Origin: an uncultured Lachnospiraceae bacterium
GTDB lineage: Bacteria; Bacillota; Clostridia; Lachnospirales; Lachnospiraceae
Direction of reading: 5' to 3'
DNA length: 32,404 bases
Assembly (NCBI GenBank): GCA_946626215.1
Contig: CAMOUD010000010.1
Span: forward strand, 1-32,404
The position numbers and the translations under genes are program-made. The notes under the pieces are model-generated. The model was not told the DNA's origin, ran no database searches, and saw only the letters and a program-made list of their open reading frames with translations. Every line of letters begins with the position of its first letter. Position 1 is the first letter of the stretch. Positions 1 through 8,149 of the stretch are shown here, in pieces.

Positions 1-1
1 G

Positions 2-586
2 AAGGCGGAAGAGGAAGGATATGAAAGGATCCGCATCGTCCCCATCTTCCTGACCAAGGGAGACCTGTTCTATGAGACCAAGAACGCCGTCAAGGCCTAT
101 CAGGACAGATTTGACATCAGGATCTCGGACGCCGTCCTGGCGGACAGGGATTCCACCGTCTTCGCGGCCGGCATCCTGACCCAGTGCCTGCACATGGATC
201 CTGACAGAGACTATGTCTTTGCCGCCTACGGCAATCCGGACATCAGCGGCATGGCCTATGAGATCCTCCAGGCTGCCTTTGACAAGAACGGATATGACAA
301 CGTCTTTGTGGCCCAGATGGTATCCAATCCCGGCATTCCGGAATGCATCGAGTTCCTGAAGAGCCGCAGAGAGGGCAGGACGGACCTGAAGCCCGTCTGC
401 ATCGTGCCCCTGATCGTCTCCGGCGGCAACGCCCAGATGGATAAGCTGATCGGAGAAAAGGATTCCTTTGCCTCCGCCCTCAGGGACGCCGGCTTTGAAG
501 TAGAGACCCAGGGCAAGGGCCTCGGCGAATACAAGCAGTTCCGCAGGATCTACACCATCCGGCTTGCTTCCATCAATAAGGACTGA
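2..586 (+). CDS. CbiK-like sirohydrochlorin cobaltochelatase family protein, 5' truncated
   Basis: The reading frame enters from the left edge and gives 194 residues before the stop, so the N-terminal third is missing. The C-terminal half follows the anaerobic cobaltochelatase CbiK pattern: a strand ending in YGNP (near 227), a second-domain segment GYDNVFV, then PLIVSGGNAQMDKL and a KGLGEY motif near the end. Known CbiK proteins insert Co2+ into sirohydrochlorin using histidines in a GHG-x-x-H motif and a GDHA motif. Here the matching places read AYGNP and GGNA, so both histidines appear to be lost. The fold is fairly secure, but the chelatase activity is doubtful. It may be a diverged paralogue with another ligand or a structural role. 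Confidence 0.6.
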   Translation, partial: KAEEEGYERIRIVPIFLTKGDLFYETKNAVKAYQDRFDIRISDAVLADRDSTVFAAGILTQCLHMDPDRDYVFAAYGNPDISGMAYEILQAAFDKNGYDNVFVAQMVSNPGIPECIEFLKSRREGRTDLKPVCIVPLIVSGGNAQMDKLIGEKDSFASALRDAGFEVETQGKGLGEYKQFRRIYTIRLASINKD

Positions 587-723
587 AGACCGGAACTATA
601 ATTGGCCCGTCAAAAGGTATTCGGCGGATGGTTCCGCGCTCCGCGCTCCCGAGGGATGCGCGGATAAACCGGATTCCCGCGGAGGAAGGCTTTTGATCGC
701 TGAATCATATACATGCAGCGTTT

Positions 724-773
724 ACGCAGAAGGATCGACCACACGCATGTGGATCATCCTTCTGCGTTTTTTT
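724..773 (+). terminator. Intrinsic terminator after the CbiK-like gene
   Basis: ACGCAGAAGGAT (724-735) pairs perfectly with ATCCTTCTGCGT (756-767). An inner CCACA/TGTGG stem lies between them, and seven T follow at 767-773. This is a strong rho-independent terminator. Confidence 0.85.
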
Positions 774-806
774 AAACATTTAAACAAAGGAAAGTAAGGA
801 GCTGCC

Positions 807-920
807 ATGAAAATATGTGCCTGCTGCGGAAGCGCGAATGAAGTCATCCTGACAGGGCGGGGGCCCTGCCAACAGGGATCTCGGGTCCGGACGCCGGAAC
901 CCTTCTCCTGCTGTCCGTGA
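807..920 (+). CDS. Possible 37-aa cysteine-rich peptide or truncated zinc-ribbon remnant
   Basis: An ATG follows TAAGGAG at a good distance (about 6 nt). The peptide starts MKICACCGSANEV, like the first knuckle of a zinc ribbon, then turns into low-complexity residues and stops after 37 codons with two more cysteines near the end. The good ribosome site and zinc-ribbon-like start suggest either a genuine tiny protein or the head of a gene whose rest was deleted. No family can be named. Nothing downstream in another frame restores a longer zinc-binding protein. Confidence 0.25.
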   Translation: MKICACCGSANEVILTGRGPCQQGSRVRTPEPFSCCP

Positions 921-975
921 CAGGGGGATCCCCGGCCCTGGCCGGAGCCGGCAGGAGATAAAGCCGGATTCCGGC

Positions 976-1004
976 TTGCAGGTCCTGGGACTTTGGATAA
1001 TAAT
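976..1004 (+). promoter_or_regulatory. Putative sigma-A promoter for the lipoprotein operon
   Basis: TTGCAG (976-981) and AATAAT (999-1004) are separated by 17 nt and lie about 50 nt before the lipoprotein start. Both hexamers are imperfect. Confidence 0.4.
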
Positions 1005-1052
1005 GGTAGCTGGCACTGTTTGATATTCCCTCAATTGAAAAGGAGATAAACG

Positions 1053-1595
1053 ATGAAAAGAAAAATGGCGGCAATTCTGTTTGCGGCAGCAGTACTGGCA
1101 GTCACCGGATGTCAGAGCAAGGCTCCGGCTGAAGATGTGACCGAAGAATCTGTAACGGAAGAGGCCCGGGAAGCAGGTACGGAGGAAGCGGAAGCGGCTG
1201 AGGATTCGGAGCAGGATCCCCTGAACGCGCTTTTTGCCGAGACGGCGGAATTCCCCGTGGGCACAGCCGGTTCCTCCATGAAGGCGGCCGAGCTCCAGGA
1301 GCGGTTCCTGAGCACGGTCTTTGTATACGGCATCCTGGAAAAGGAAGCGGACCAGATGGACGAACTGACACAGTCTGCCTATGACAGCCTGGATGAGGAC
1401 CAGAAGGCCGCCTTTACAGAGAACTTCCCTGCCATCGATGAAGGCGTAAAGGCAGCCATCGAGGACTTCGAATCCGTGAAATCCGTCTTTGATGACGCGG
1501 GCATCGCGGAATCCATGCAGACCCTTCTGGCCTATCCGGATACGGCAGAGTACTGGGAGGTCTTCTCGGCTTCCGTCGCCAGGCTCGCGGAATAA
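1053..1595 (+). CDS. Small acidic lipoprotein of unknown function
   Basis: The start has a clear AAGGAG site 7 nt upstream. The 180-residue product begins with a basic n-region and hydrophobic core and ends in a lipobox, VTGC, with the cysteine at residue 20, so it is most likely lipid-anchored on the outer face of the membrane. Residues 21-60 are a Glu/Ala-rich, probably disordered linker. The rest is predicted helical and acidic, with no motif I recognise. It is first in a run with the NUDIX hydrolase (16-nt gap) and the alpha/beta hydrolase, but nothing shows a shared pathway. Confidence 0.8.
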   Translation: MKRKMAAILFAAAVLAVTGCQSKAPAEDVTEESVTEEAREAGTEEAEAAEDSEQDPLNALFAETAEFPVGTAGSSMKAAELQERFLSTVFVYGILEKEADQMDELTQSAYDSLDEDQKAAFTENFPAIDEGVKAAIEDFESVKSVFDDAGIAESMQTLLAYPDTAEYWEVFSASVARLAE

Positions 1596-1611
1596 AGGGA
1601 AGGAAAGATCC

Positions 1612-2274
1612 ATGAAAAGACCTGATATCGACCTGTCCGAGGGCAACATCGTTCCCATGCTGGAGACGGGCTATCTCAACGTCTATGACCTTCAGTACGC
1701 GCCGGGCCGTCATTACTATGACGCCTCCAGGAGGAAGAAGGGGGATATTGTCTGCCTCAAGGACGACGAGGCGGCAAGGGCCATGACTCCCGACGCGGTC
1801 TCCTGCGTGGTGGTCCTGAAGGTAAGGGGAGAGGAGCCAAGGCTCCTCATGTCCTATGAGTTCCGGTATCCGGCCGGCCGCTTCATGCTGGGCGTACCGG
1901 CCGGTCTCATCGACCCGGCGGACCGGGCCCTGCCCGACCCCGTACTGACGGCTGCTGCCCGGGAGATCCATGAGGAGACCGGGATCGAGATCAAGGAGAC
2001 GGATACCCTCCGGGTCCTGAATCCCTTCCTCTTTTCCACTCCCGGCATGACAGATGAGAGCAACGCCCTGGTCCTGGCCGTGGTCGATCTGGAGGACCTG
2101 TCCGGCCTGACCCAGGCCGGCGCGGAGACTACGGAATGCTTTGCGGGCTTTGAGCTCCTGACAAAGCAGACGGCCCGGGAGGCCCTGGAAACGGGGAGAG
2201 ACAAGTACGGAAACTTCTATTCCATGTATACCTGGGCGGGCCTGATGGTCTTCGTCAACGATATGTGGAAGTAA
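1612..2274 (+). CDS. NUDIX hydrolase, ADP-ribose pyrophosphatase-like
   Basis: The start at 1612 has GGAAGGAAAG just upstream and fits the 16-nt gap after the lipoprotein gene. The protein has 220 residues. The Nudix signature is AREIHEETGIEI, with R117, E118, E121 and E122 as the metal-binding core, preceded by PAGLIDPAD. The classical first part (G-x5-E) is altered: the Glu position carries Asp and about five residues are inserted before the REUxEExGU core. Members of this group hydrolyse nucleoside diphosphates linked to another moiety, often ADP-ribose. The exact substrate cannot be read. A PARG-like protein in the same window also deals with ADP-ribose, but the genes are far apart. Confidence 0.85.
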   Translation: MKRPDIDLSEGNIVPMLETGYLNVYDLQYAPGRHYYDASRRKKGDIVCLKDDEAARAMTPDAVSCVVVLKVRGEEPRLLMSYEFRYPAGRFMLGVPAGLIDPADRALPDPVLTAAAREIHEETGIEIKETDTLRVLNPFLFSTPGMTDESNALVLAVVDLEDLSGLTQAGAETTECFAGFELLTKQTAREALETGRDKYGNFYSMYTWAGLMVFVNDMWK

Positions 2275-2294
2275 GCAGCAGAAAGAGAACCGCA

Positions 2295-3191
2295 ATGGCA
2301 TTTTTTACAAGCTACGACGGAGGAAGGATCTATTATGAAAAATCTGAGGTCCCTGCTCCCCGGGCCGTGGTCCAGATCCTGACCGGACTGGGCGAGATGG
2401 CCCTCTATTATACGGAATTTACAAAGGCCCTGAACGAAGCGGGCTATTCCGTCTGGCTCCATGAGCATCGGGGCCATGGAAGGACCGAGGCTCCCTACTG
2501 CAGGGAGAACCTCTTCTTTGGCTTTGCCGGGGACGCGGCGGTCATGAACCGGATCCTCCGGGAGGAGAACCCGGGCCTGCCCGTCATCCTCTTTGGCCAC
2601 TCCCTGGGGACCAACGTGGGCCAGTACGCTCTGAATCATACGGACGGGCACTGGGACGGGATCGTCTTTACCGGCCCTTCCCACGGCTTTTTCACGGCGG
2701 AGGACGTGATCCGCAAGACCCTGGTCGCCCGGGCCGCCATTGAAAGGGACGGGCCCGACGCACCCTCGGGCGAGATCTACGAAGAGATCTTCAACCGCAA
2801 CAACGATCCCTTCCCGGAGGATGACAGCCCCCTGGCCTTCATTACCACGGACCCGGAAAAGCGCGCCTTCATCGCTTCCCTTCCCTATACCTCTCCTCCC
2901 TACAGCAACCGCTTCTTCCTGGAGTTCATGGAATTCTCCTGGCTCCTGGAGACGGACGCCCTGGAGTGGTACAGAGACCGTTCCATCCCGGTCCTGATCC
3001 TGGTGGGAGAAAAGGACCCGACCTGTGAGAACGGCCGGTCCGGCGCAAGAAGGGCCGCCCTCATGCGGAAGATCGGCTTTTCGGACGTGACCGACAAGAT
3101 CTATCCGGGCCTTCGCCACTCCCTTCTGCAGGAGACCCGCCGCCGGGAGGTCACGGAGGATATCCTGGGCTGGCTGGGAGAAAGATTCTGA
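2295..3191 (+). CDS. Alpha/beta hydrolase, lysophospholipase/monoacylglycerol lipase-like
   Basis: The 298-residue serine hydrolase carries the nucleophile elbow GHSLG (S103), an acid in GEKDP (D241) and a histidine in LRHS (H275), a complete triad in the usual order. The segment HEHRGHGRT before it matches the oxyanion region of the PldB/monoglyceride-lipase group (Hydrolase_4). No signal peptide is seen, so it should be cytoplasmic. The start at 2295 is preferred because a weak purine-rich site (AAAGAGA) precedes it. An in-frame ATG at 2265 would overlap the NUDIX gene by 10 nt and has no ribosome site. The natural substrate is unknown. Confidence 0.85.
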   Translation: MAFFTSYDGGRIYYEKSEVPAPRAVVQILTGLGEMALYYTEFTKALNEAGYSVWLHEHRGHGRTEAPYCRENLFFGFAGDAAVMNRILREENPGLPVILFGHSLGTNVGQYALNHTDGHWDGIVFTGPSHGFFTAEDVIRKTLVARAAIERDGPDAPSGEIYEEIFNRNNDPFPEDDSPLAFITTDPEKRAFIASLPYTSPPYSNRFFLEFMEFSWLLETDALEWYRDRSIPVLILVGEKDPTCENGRSGARRAALMRKIGFSDVTDKIYPGLRHSLLQETRRREVTEDILGWLGERF

Positions 3192-3228
3192 ACCCTGTCC
3201 CCTTGCGGAAGGAAAGACAAAGCTGTTC

Positions 3229-3258
3229 AGGCCGGAGCCGCCCGCTCCGGCCTTTTGC
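3229..3258 (+). terminator. Terminator after the alpha/beta hydrolase gene
   Basis: AGGCCGGAGC (3229-3238) pairs with GCTCCGGCCT (3244-3253) around a 5-nt loop, followed by a short T run (TTTTGCTTT). Confidence 0.8.
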
Positions 3259-3264
3259 TTTCGG

Positions 3265-3294
3265 TTGACAGTAAAAAGCCCGAGGGAATAAGAT
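3265..3294 (+). promoter_or_regulatory. Sigma-A promoter of the MBOAT operon
   Basis: A perfect TTGACA (3265-3270) is followed after 18 nt by TAAGAT (3289-3294). It sits just past a terminator and about 35 nt before the MBOAT start. Confidence 0.7.
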
Positions 3295-3328
3295 GGTTAG
3301 GAAAGTCTGACGAAAGAAGCTTACGTTT

Positions 3329-4711
3329 ATGTCCATTACCGATCTGAATTTTCTGGGGATCTTCCTGCCTGTGACCCTGCTGGGGTCCTGCCTCTTTGCC
3401 GGGGCCCTGCGGGAGATCTTCCTTCTGGGGGCCAGCCTGGTCTTTTATGCCCTGGGCTGTCCCTCCTATCTGCCACTTCTTCTGGGGGCGGTCCTTTTCA
3501 ACGTCCTTCTTGGAAGGATCATGGGAGCGCTGGAGGAAAGAGATTCCGGCCGTACCCTTCTTCTGGGGGCCGGGGTCCTGGCGGACCTCTGCCTTCTGGT
3601 CTACTTCAAGTTCGCCGGGGGGGACCTGCCCATGGGCCTGTCCTTTTTTACCTTCAAGGCCATTTCCTATCTGGCGGACGTCCATTCCGGAAGGGCCAGG
3701 CTCCACAGGAATCCCTTCCACGACGCCCTCTATCTGACTTTATTTGCCCAGGTCATCCAGGGCCCCCTGTCCAGGTATGGGGAGCTGGAGCCTGTGTCAG
3801 AAAAAGGCAGACGCCTCTTCCTGACCCTGCCGGATCCCGACCGATTTTCCGAAGGGGTCTTCCGGTTCATGACCGGCTTCAACAAGAAGATCCTTCTGGC
3901 AGGCGTCCTCCAGACCATTGCGGCGGAGGTCTTTGCCGCGGACCCGGGGACCGTATCCACCGCCTACGCCTGGCTGGGGTCCATCGCCTATTCCCTGCAG
4001 CTCTACTATGACTTTGCCGGCTACTCCGACATGGCCGTCGGCCTGACCAGGATGCTGGGCTATGACTGCGCGGAGAACTTCGACTTCCCCTACATGACGG
4101 AGTCCATCGCCAGGTTCTGGCGCCGCTGGCACATTTCCCTGGGCGCCTGGTTCCGGGACTATGTCTATATCCCTCTGGGAGGCTCCAGAAAGGGCGGAAG
4201 AGGCAGGCTGGCCTTCAACCTCCTGGCCGTTTGGCTCCTGACGGGCCTCTGGCACGGGACCACCTGGAACTTTGTGGTCTGGGGCCTTGTGTATTTTATC
4301 CTGATCCTCTTTGAGAGACTGACGGGCCTGCCCGGAAGGATCTCCTTCCGGCCCCTGCGCTTTTTATACAGGATCGGCTGCCTGGTCATCATCAACTTCC
4401 AGTGGGTCATCTTCCGGGCGGACAGCCTGGGCCGGGGCCTGGCCCTGATCGGCCGGATGCTCCTGCCCCATGGGGAGAGGACGGACCTGCGGGCCCTCTT
4501 CCTTCTGAGAGACAACCGGGCCTTCCTGCTGGCGGCCCTGGTCTTTTGCTTTCCTCTTGTTCCCGCTCTGGAGAAAAGACTGCAGAAGCGGAAGGGCCTT
4601 CTTCTTGCCTTCCAGTGCCTCCTGGTCCTCCTGACGGCGGCCTTCTTTGTCTGGTCCCTGTCCTATGTCATTGCCGGGGCCTCCAACCCCTTTGAATACC
4701 AGAACTTCTGA
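3329..4711 (+). CDS. MBOAT family O-acyltransferase (AlgI/DltB-like)
   Basis: The 460-residue polytopic membrane protein is dense in Leu/Phe/Gly and has about ten hydrophobic segments. It carries the MBOAT core: FWRRWHISLGAWFRDY (H268), IPLGGSRKG, then LTGLWHG with the conserved catalytic histidine H309. Proteins of this kind move an acyl group, usually acetyl, from a cytoplasmic donor across the membrane to a secreted or wall polymer (AlgI, PatA, DltB). The next gene encodes a DHHW/AlgX-like partner, the usual pairing. No DltA/DltC neighbours are present, so D-alanylation is less likely than O-acetylation. The ribosome site is weak (GAAAGAAG). The acceptor polymer cannot be inferred. Confidence 0.9.
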   Translation: MSITDLNFLGIFLPVTLLGSCLFAGALREIFLLGASLVFYALGCPSYLPLLLGAVLFNVLLGRIMGALEERDSGRTLLLGAGVLADLCLLVYFKFAGGDLPMGLSFFTFKAISYLADVHSGRARLHRNPFHDALYLTLFAQVIQGPLSRYGELEPVSEKGRRLFLTLPDPDRFSEGVFRFMTGFNKKILLAGVLQTIAAEVFAADPGTVSTAYAWLGSIAYSLQLYYDFAGYSDMAVGLTRMLGYDCAENFDFPYMTESIARFWRRWHISLGAWFRDYVYIPLGGSRKGGRGRLAFNLLAVWLLTGLWHGTTWNFVVWGLVYFILILFERLTGLPGRISFRPLRFLYRIGCLVIINFQWVIFRADSLGRGLALIGRMLLPHGERTDLRALFLLRDNRAFLLAALVFCFPLVPALEKRLQKRKGLLLAFQCLLVLLTAAFFVWSLSYVIAGASNPFEYQNF

Positions 4712-4744
4712 ACCTGATCCCCCTTTGGATCGGAGAACCATCAT

Positions 4745-5983
4745 ATGAAAAGAAACATTCCAAAAAGGATCCTGGCCCTGGTCTTTACGGCCTCGATCCT
4801 GGCAGCCCTGGTCATGAACCTGCGGACCGGGGCGGTCCTGACCTTGGCAGGCGGCCGGGAGGAGGCCCTTCCGGACCCGGAGACTGCCTCCGGGGGAGAT
4901 ACCGCCTCTGAAAAAACGCCGGAAAAGGAGACTGGGAAGACCCCCTCTTCCGGGGAGACGGAGACCGAAAAGGAGTCCGTCCCCGGCGAACAGGTCTTTG
5001 TGGACCTGAACGGAGCCATGGCGGAAAAGCTGGGCATGAAGGGCATCTACAGCGACCTGGACCTGTATGTGACCGACTCGGGCTACATCGTCAAGGCCTA
5101 TCCCTATACGTCCACGGACTATGAATTCGAGCAGGTCCTGTCCCTGAAGGAATTCCTGGACCGGAACGGGATCTCCTTCCTCTATGTCAACGAGCCTACC
5201 AAATATCTGGAAGATGACACCCTCATGGCGGAGTTCGGAGCCCAGACCTATGTCAATGACAACGCGGACCGGTTCCTGGAACGGCTTGAGGGAGCGGGCG
5301 TCCGGGTCCTGGACCTTCGAAAGGCTCTTATAGAGGACGGCATGGACATCGGAGAGATGTATTACAAGACCGACCACCACTGGAACGTGCCCACGGCCCT
5401 CTGGGGCGCCTCCCGGATCGCAGGGGCCCTCAACGAGGACCTGGGCTATGAGATCGACCTGTCCCTCTATGACCCCGCGGCCTTTACCAAGCGGATCTGG
5501 GAAAAGTGCTGGCTGGGCGAGCAGGGCCGGAAGATCGGCAAAAGCTATGTGGGCCTGGATGATTATACCGAGATGTGGCCCACCTATGAGACCTCCTTTA
5601 CCTTCCTGGACGACGGAAAGGTCTGGGAGGGGGACTTTATGGACTTCATCAACGAGAAGGTCTACAATACGGAGGCAGACGTCTATACCACCAGGAGCTG
5701 GCATTACAGCTATGACGACAATCACGTCATCAACCATAAGCAGGAGAAAGGATCTGTCCTTGTGATCGGAGACTCCTTCATGGCCCCCTGCGAGCCATTC
5801 CTGTCCCTGGGCCTCCATGAGACGGATTCCATCTGTCTCAGGAATGAGAAGGACAGCTTTGACCTCCGGTCCTATATCCTGGATTCGGGCTGCGACACGG
5901 TGATCCTGGCCTATGTGGAGACCATGATCGGGTCCAGAGACGATCCGGACAACGCCAACTATATGATGTTCGATCTGAACTAA
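4745..5983 (+). CDS. DHHW family / AlgX-AlgJ-like extracytoplasmic acyltransferase partner
   Basis: The 412-residue protein has an N-terminal membrane anchor (about residues 8-25), then a Glu/Thr/Pro-rich linker to about residue 80, and an extracellular domain. The hallmark KTDHHWN lies at D210-W213 and a serine motif, IGDSF, at about S344. In AlgX/AlgJ and related SGNH-like enzymes the Asp and His of the DHHW-type motif act with a Ser of the later motif to acetylate a polymer outside the membrane. The gene follows the MBOAT gene by 33 nt, with GGATCGGAGA as ribosome site. I infer that the pair exports and transfers acyl groups to an unknown surface glycan. Confidence 0.85.
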   Translation: MKRNIPKRILALVFTASILAALVMNLRTGAVLTLAGGREEALPDPETASGGDTASEKTPEKETGKTPSSGETETEKESVPGEQVFVDLNGAMAEKLGMKGIYSDLDLYVTDSGYIVKAYPYTSTDYEFEQVLSLKEFLDRNGISFLYVNEPTKYLEDDTLMAEFGAQTYVNDNADRFLERLEGAGVRVLDLRKALIEDGMDIGEMYYKTDHHWNVPTALWGASRIAGALNEDLGYEIDLSLYDPAAFTKRIWEKCWLGEQGRKIGKSYVGLDDYTEMWPTYETSFTFLDDGKVWEGDFMDFINEKVYNTEADVYTTRSWHYSYDDNHVINHKQEKGSVLVIGDSFMAPCEPFLSLGLHETDSICLRNEKDSFDLRSYILDSGCDTVILAYVETMIGSRDDPDNANYMMFDLN

Positions 5984-5992
5984 GGGAGATTT

Positions 5993-6460
5993 ATGATACG
6001 AAGAGCGGAAAAAAGAGATATACCGGAGCTGGCAAGGCTCCTGGTCCAGGTCAACAACGTCCATGCTAAGGGCCGGCCGGACCTCTTTAAAAGGGACCGG
6101 CGCAAGTATGCGGATGAGGACCTGGCCCTCCTCCTGGAGGACCCGGCCCGGCCCGTCTTTGTCCTGACAAGGGACGATGAGGCGGTCCTGGGCTACGCCT
6201 TCTGCCAGATGGAGGTCTATGAGAACGACCACAACATGGTCGACCGGAAGACGATCTATATCGATGACATCTGCGTGGACCAGGCTGCCAGGAGACAGGG
6301 AGTGGGGGAAAAGCTCTATCACCACGTCCTTGCCTTTGCCCGGGAGGAGGGCTGCTACAACGTGACCCTCAACGTCTGGTGCGAGAATCCCGGAGCCATG
6401 GAGTTCTATAAGTCCATGGGCCTTGCCCCCTATAAGATCGGCATGGAAAAGATCCTGTAA
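5993..6460 (+). CDS. GNAT family N-acetyltransferase
   Basis: The 155-residue protein shows the GNAT fold in order: an N-terminal IRRAEKRDIPELARL helix region, the strand IYIDDICVD, the acetyl-CoA pyrophosphate loop ARRQGVGEKL (Q/R-x-x-G-x-G), then NVWCENPGAMEFYKSMG, the typical final helix. It starts 9 nt after the DHHW gene with GGGAG upstream, so it is probably co-translated with it. The substrate is unknown. Its place behind an MBOAT/DHHW pair does not prove a role in polymer acetylation. Confidence 0.85.
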   Translation: MIRRAEKRDIPELARLLVQVNNVHAKGRPDLFKRDRRKYADEDLALLLEDPARPVFVLTRDDEAVLGYAFCQMEVYENDHNMVDRKTIYIDDICVDQAARRQGVGEKLYHHVLAFAREEGCYNVTLNVWCENPGAMEFYKSMGLAPYKIGMEKIL

Positions 6461-6512
6461 ATTCGACCCCTGGCTGCCGCAGCAGGACGACCAATCAGGT
6501 AAGGAGAAAAGA

Positions 6513-7292
6513 ATGGGAAGAACAGCACTGGTAACGGGGGCCTCCTCAGGCTTCGGCCTGGAATTCGCCAGGCTCCTGGCCCGGGACGGCTATGACCTGG
6601 TCCTGGCGGCACGGAGCGAAGACAAGCTGAAGGCCCTGAAAAGGAAGCTGGAAAAGCACTACGGCGTGCAGGTCCGTCTCTTCGTCCGGGACCTTTCAGA
6701 GGAGACCGCGGCCGGGGACCTTTTCGCTTTTACGAAGGAGGAGGGCCTTTTCCCGGAGGTCCTGATCAACAACGCGGGATTCGGGGACTACGGCCTCTTT
6801 TCCGCCTCTGACCTGGAAAAGCAGACCAGGATGGTAAATCTCAACGACAGGACCCTCATGCAGCTGACCAGGCTCTTTGTGCCTGCCATGATCCGGGAGG
6901 GCAGGGGCAGGATCCTGAACGTGGCCTCCATCGCCGGCTTCATGCCGGGCCCCATGATGACGGTCTACTACGCTTCCAAGGCCTTTGTCCTTTCCTTTAC
7001 CGAAGGCCTTGCCAGAGAGCTGAAGGGGACCGGCGTTACCGTTACGGCCCTCTGCCCCGGTCCCTCTGATACCGGCTTTGTGGGGGCGGCCGCCGTGCCC
7101 GCGGGTCCCCTGGCAGACCTTTTCAAAGGGACCTCGGCTAGAGATGTGGCCCGGGCAGGCTATAAGGCTATGATGCAGGGCAGAGTGGTCCTGGTGCCGG
7201 GACCTGTCAATAAAGCCATGGCTTCTTCCGTCCGCTTCGCCCCCAGGGGCGTGGTCCGGGAGGTCCTCTGGCAGCTGCAGAAAAGACACTGA
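6513..7292 (+). CDS. Short-chain dehydrogenase/reductase (SDR)
   Basis: This 259-residue classical SDR has the dinucleotide motif TGASSGFG near residue 8, NNAGFG near residue 90, the catalytic Ser in NVASIAG and the YYASK pair (Tyr and Lys). A C-terminal extension replaces the usual PG-x-T region with PGPSDTGF. The start at 6513 is set by the strong AAGGAG site 6 nt upstream. It resembles the DltE/YqjQ-type oxidoreductases. The substrate is unknown. It lies in the MBOAT operon, 52 nt after the GNAT gene. Confidence 0.9.
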   Translation: MGRTALVTGASSGFGLEFARLLARDGYDLVLAARSEDKLKALKRKLEKHYGVQVRLFVRDLSEETAAGDLFAFTKEEGLFPEVLINNAGFGDYGLFSASDLEKQTRMVNLNDRTLMQLTRLFVPAMIREGRGRILNVASIAGFMPGPMMTVYYASKAFVLSFTEGLARELKGTGVTVTALCPGPSDTGFVGAAAVPAGPLADLFKGTSARDVARAGYKAMMQGRVVLVPGPVNKAMASSVRFAPRGVVREVLWQLQKRH

Positions 7293-7336
7293 AACGGCCA
7301 TGGCGGCATGGCCCCGGGATCAATAAGGAGGAAACA

Positions 7337-8134
7337 ATGCTTAAGAATCCTGAACAGACAAAGAATGAAATCGTTGCGTGGATCCGCGCCTATTTTGAGG
7401 AGAACGGGCCCGGCTGCAAGGCCGTGATCGGCATCTCCGGCGGCAAGGACTCCTCCGTGGCGGCGGCCCTCTGCGCCGAAGCCCTGGGAAAGGACCGGGT
7501 CGTGGGCGTTCTCATGCCCAACGGGGTCCAGGCGGATATTTCCGATTCCAGGCTCCTGGTGGAGTCCATCGGCATCCCCTATATGGAGCTCAACATCGGT
7601 CCCGCCTTTGAGGCCATGAAGGAAATGCTGTCCTCCAGTCCCTCCATGCAGGCCCTTTCCGGCATCGAAGGCATTACCCGGGATACAGGCATCAACCTGC
7701 CGCCCCGTCTCCGCATGACCACCCTGTACGCCGTGGGCCAGATGCTGCCCGGCGGCGCCCGCGTGGTCAACACCTGCAACATGTCCGAGGACTATGTGGG
7801 CTATTCCACCAAGTACGGCGACGCGGCCGGAGACTTCTCTCCCCTTTCCGGCCTGATGGTCCATGAGGTCCTGCAGGTGGGCGCCTGCCTGGGCCTGCCC
7901 GAGAGCCTGGTCCGGAAGGCCCCCTCAGACGGCCTTTCCGGCATGACCGATGAGGACAAGCTGGGCTTTACCTACGCCGAGCTGGACCACTATATCCTGA
8001 CCGGCGAGTGTGAGAATGAGGAGCACAGGAAAAAGATCGACCGGCTCCACCGGATCAACATGCACAAGCTCCGTCCCATCCCCCGCTACATGCCCGCCGA
8101 GGAAGCGGACAAGAGGGACATCGCCAACTGGTAA
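7337..8134 (+). CDS. nadE: NH3-dependent NAD(+) synthetase
   Basis: The 265-residue protein has the PP-loop ISGGKDSS at residues 33-40, then the deamido-NAD-binding stretch LRMTTLYAVGQ, the NTCNMSEDYVGYSTKYGD segment and the RKAPSDGLSG loop that are characteristic of NadE. It adenylates deamido-NAD and amidates it with ammonia. No N-terminal glutaminase (carbon-nitrogen hydrolase) domain is present, so ammonia must be supplied free. AAGGAGG lies 6 nt before the start. The preceding SDR is an NAD(P)-dependent enzyme, but the pairing may be fortuitous. Confidence 0.95.
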   Translation: MLKNPEQTKNEIVAWIRAYFEENGPGCKAVIGISGGKDSSVAAALCAEALGKDRVVGVLMPNGVQADISDSRLLVESIGIPYMELNIGPAFEAMKEMLSSSPSMQALSGIEGITRDTGINLPPRLRMTTLYAVGQMLPGGARVVNTCNMSEDYVGYSTKYGDAAGDFSPLSGLMVHEVLQVGACLGLPESLVRKAPSDGLSGMTDEDKLGFTYAELDHYILTGECENEEHRKKIDRLHRINMHKLRPIPRYMPAEEADKRDIANW

Positions 8135-8149
8135 GAGAAGGGAGAGACC

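Larger units (their letters stand above)
587..1052. other. Intergenic region with hairpins and no convincing large gene
   Basis: The first part holds GC-rich hairpins, for example CCGCGC-TCCC/GGGA-GCGCGG at 641-663, then the terminator at 724-773. After that come a possible 37-codon reading frame (807-920), a short palindrome around AAGCCGG/CCGGCTT (961-977) and a likely promoter (976-1004). The hairpins do not match a riboswitch class I know. Confidence 0.5.

Noticed and set aside
4364-6325. A 653-codon open frame on the minus strand, antisense to the MBOAT, DHHW and GNAT genes
   Set aside because: It lies opposite three genes with clear domains and ribosome sites and has low-complexity Gln/Gly/Val composition typical of the reverse of GC-rich codons.
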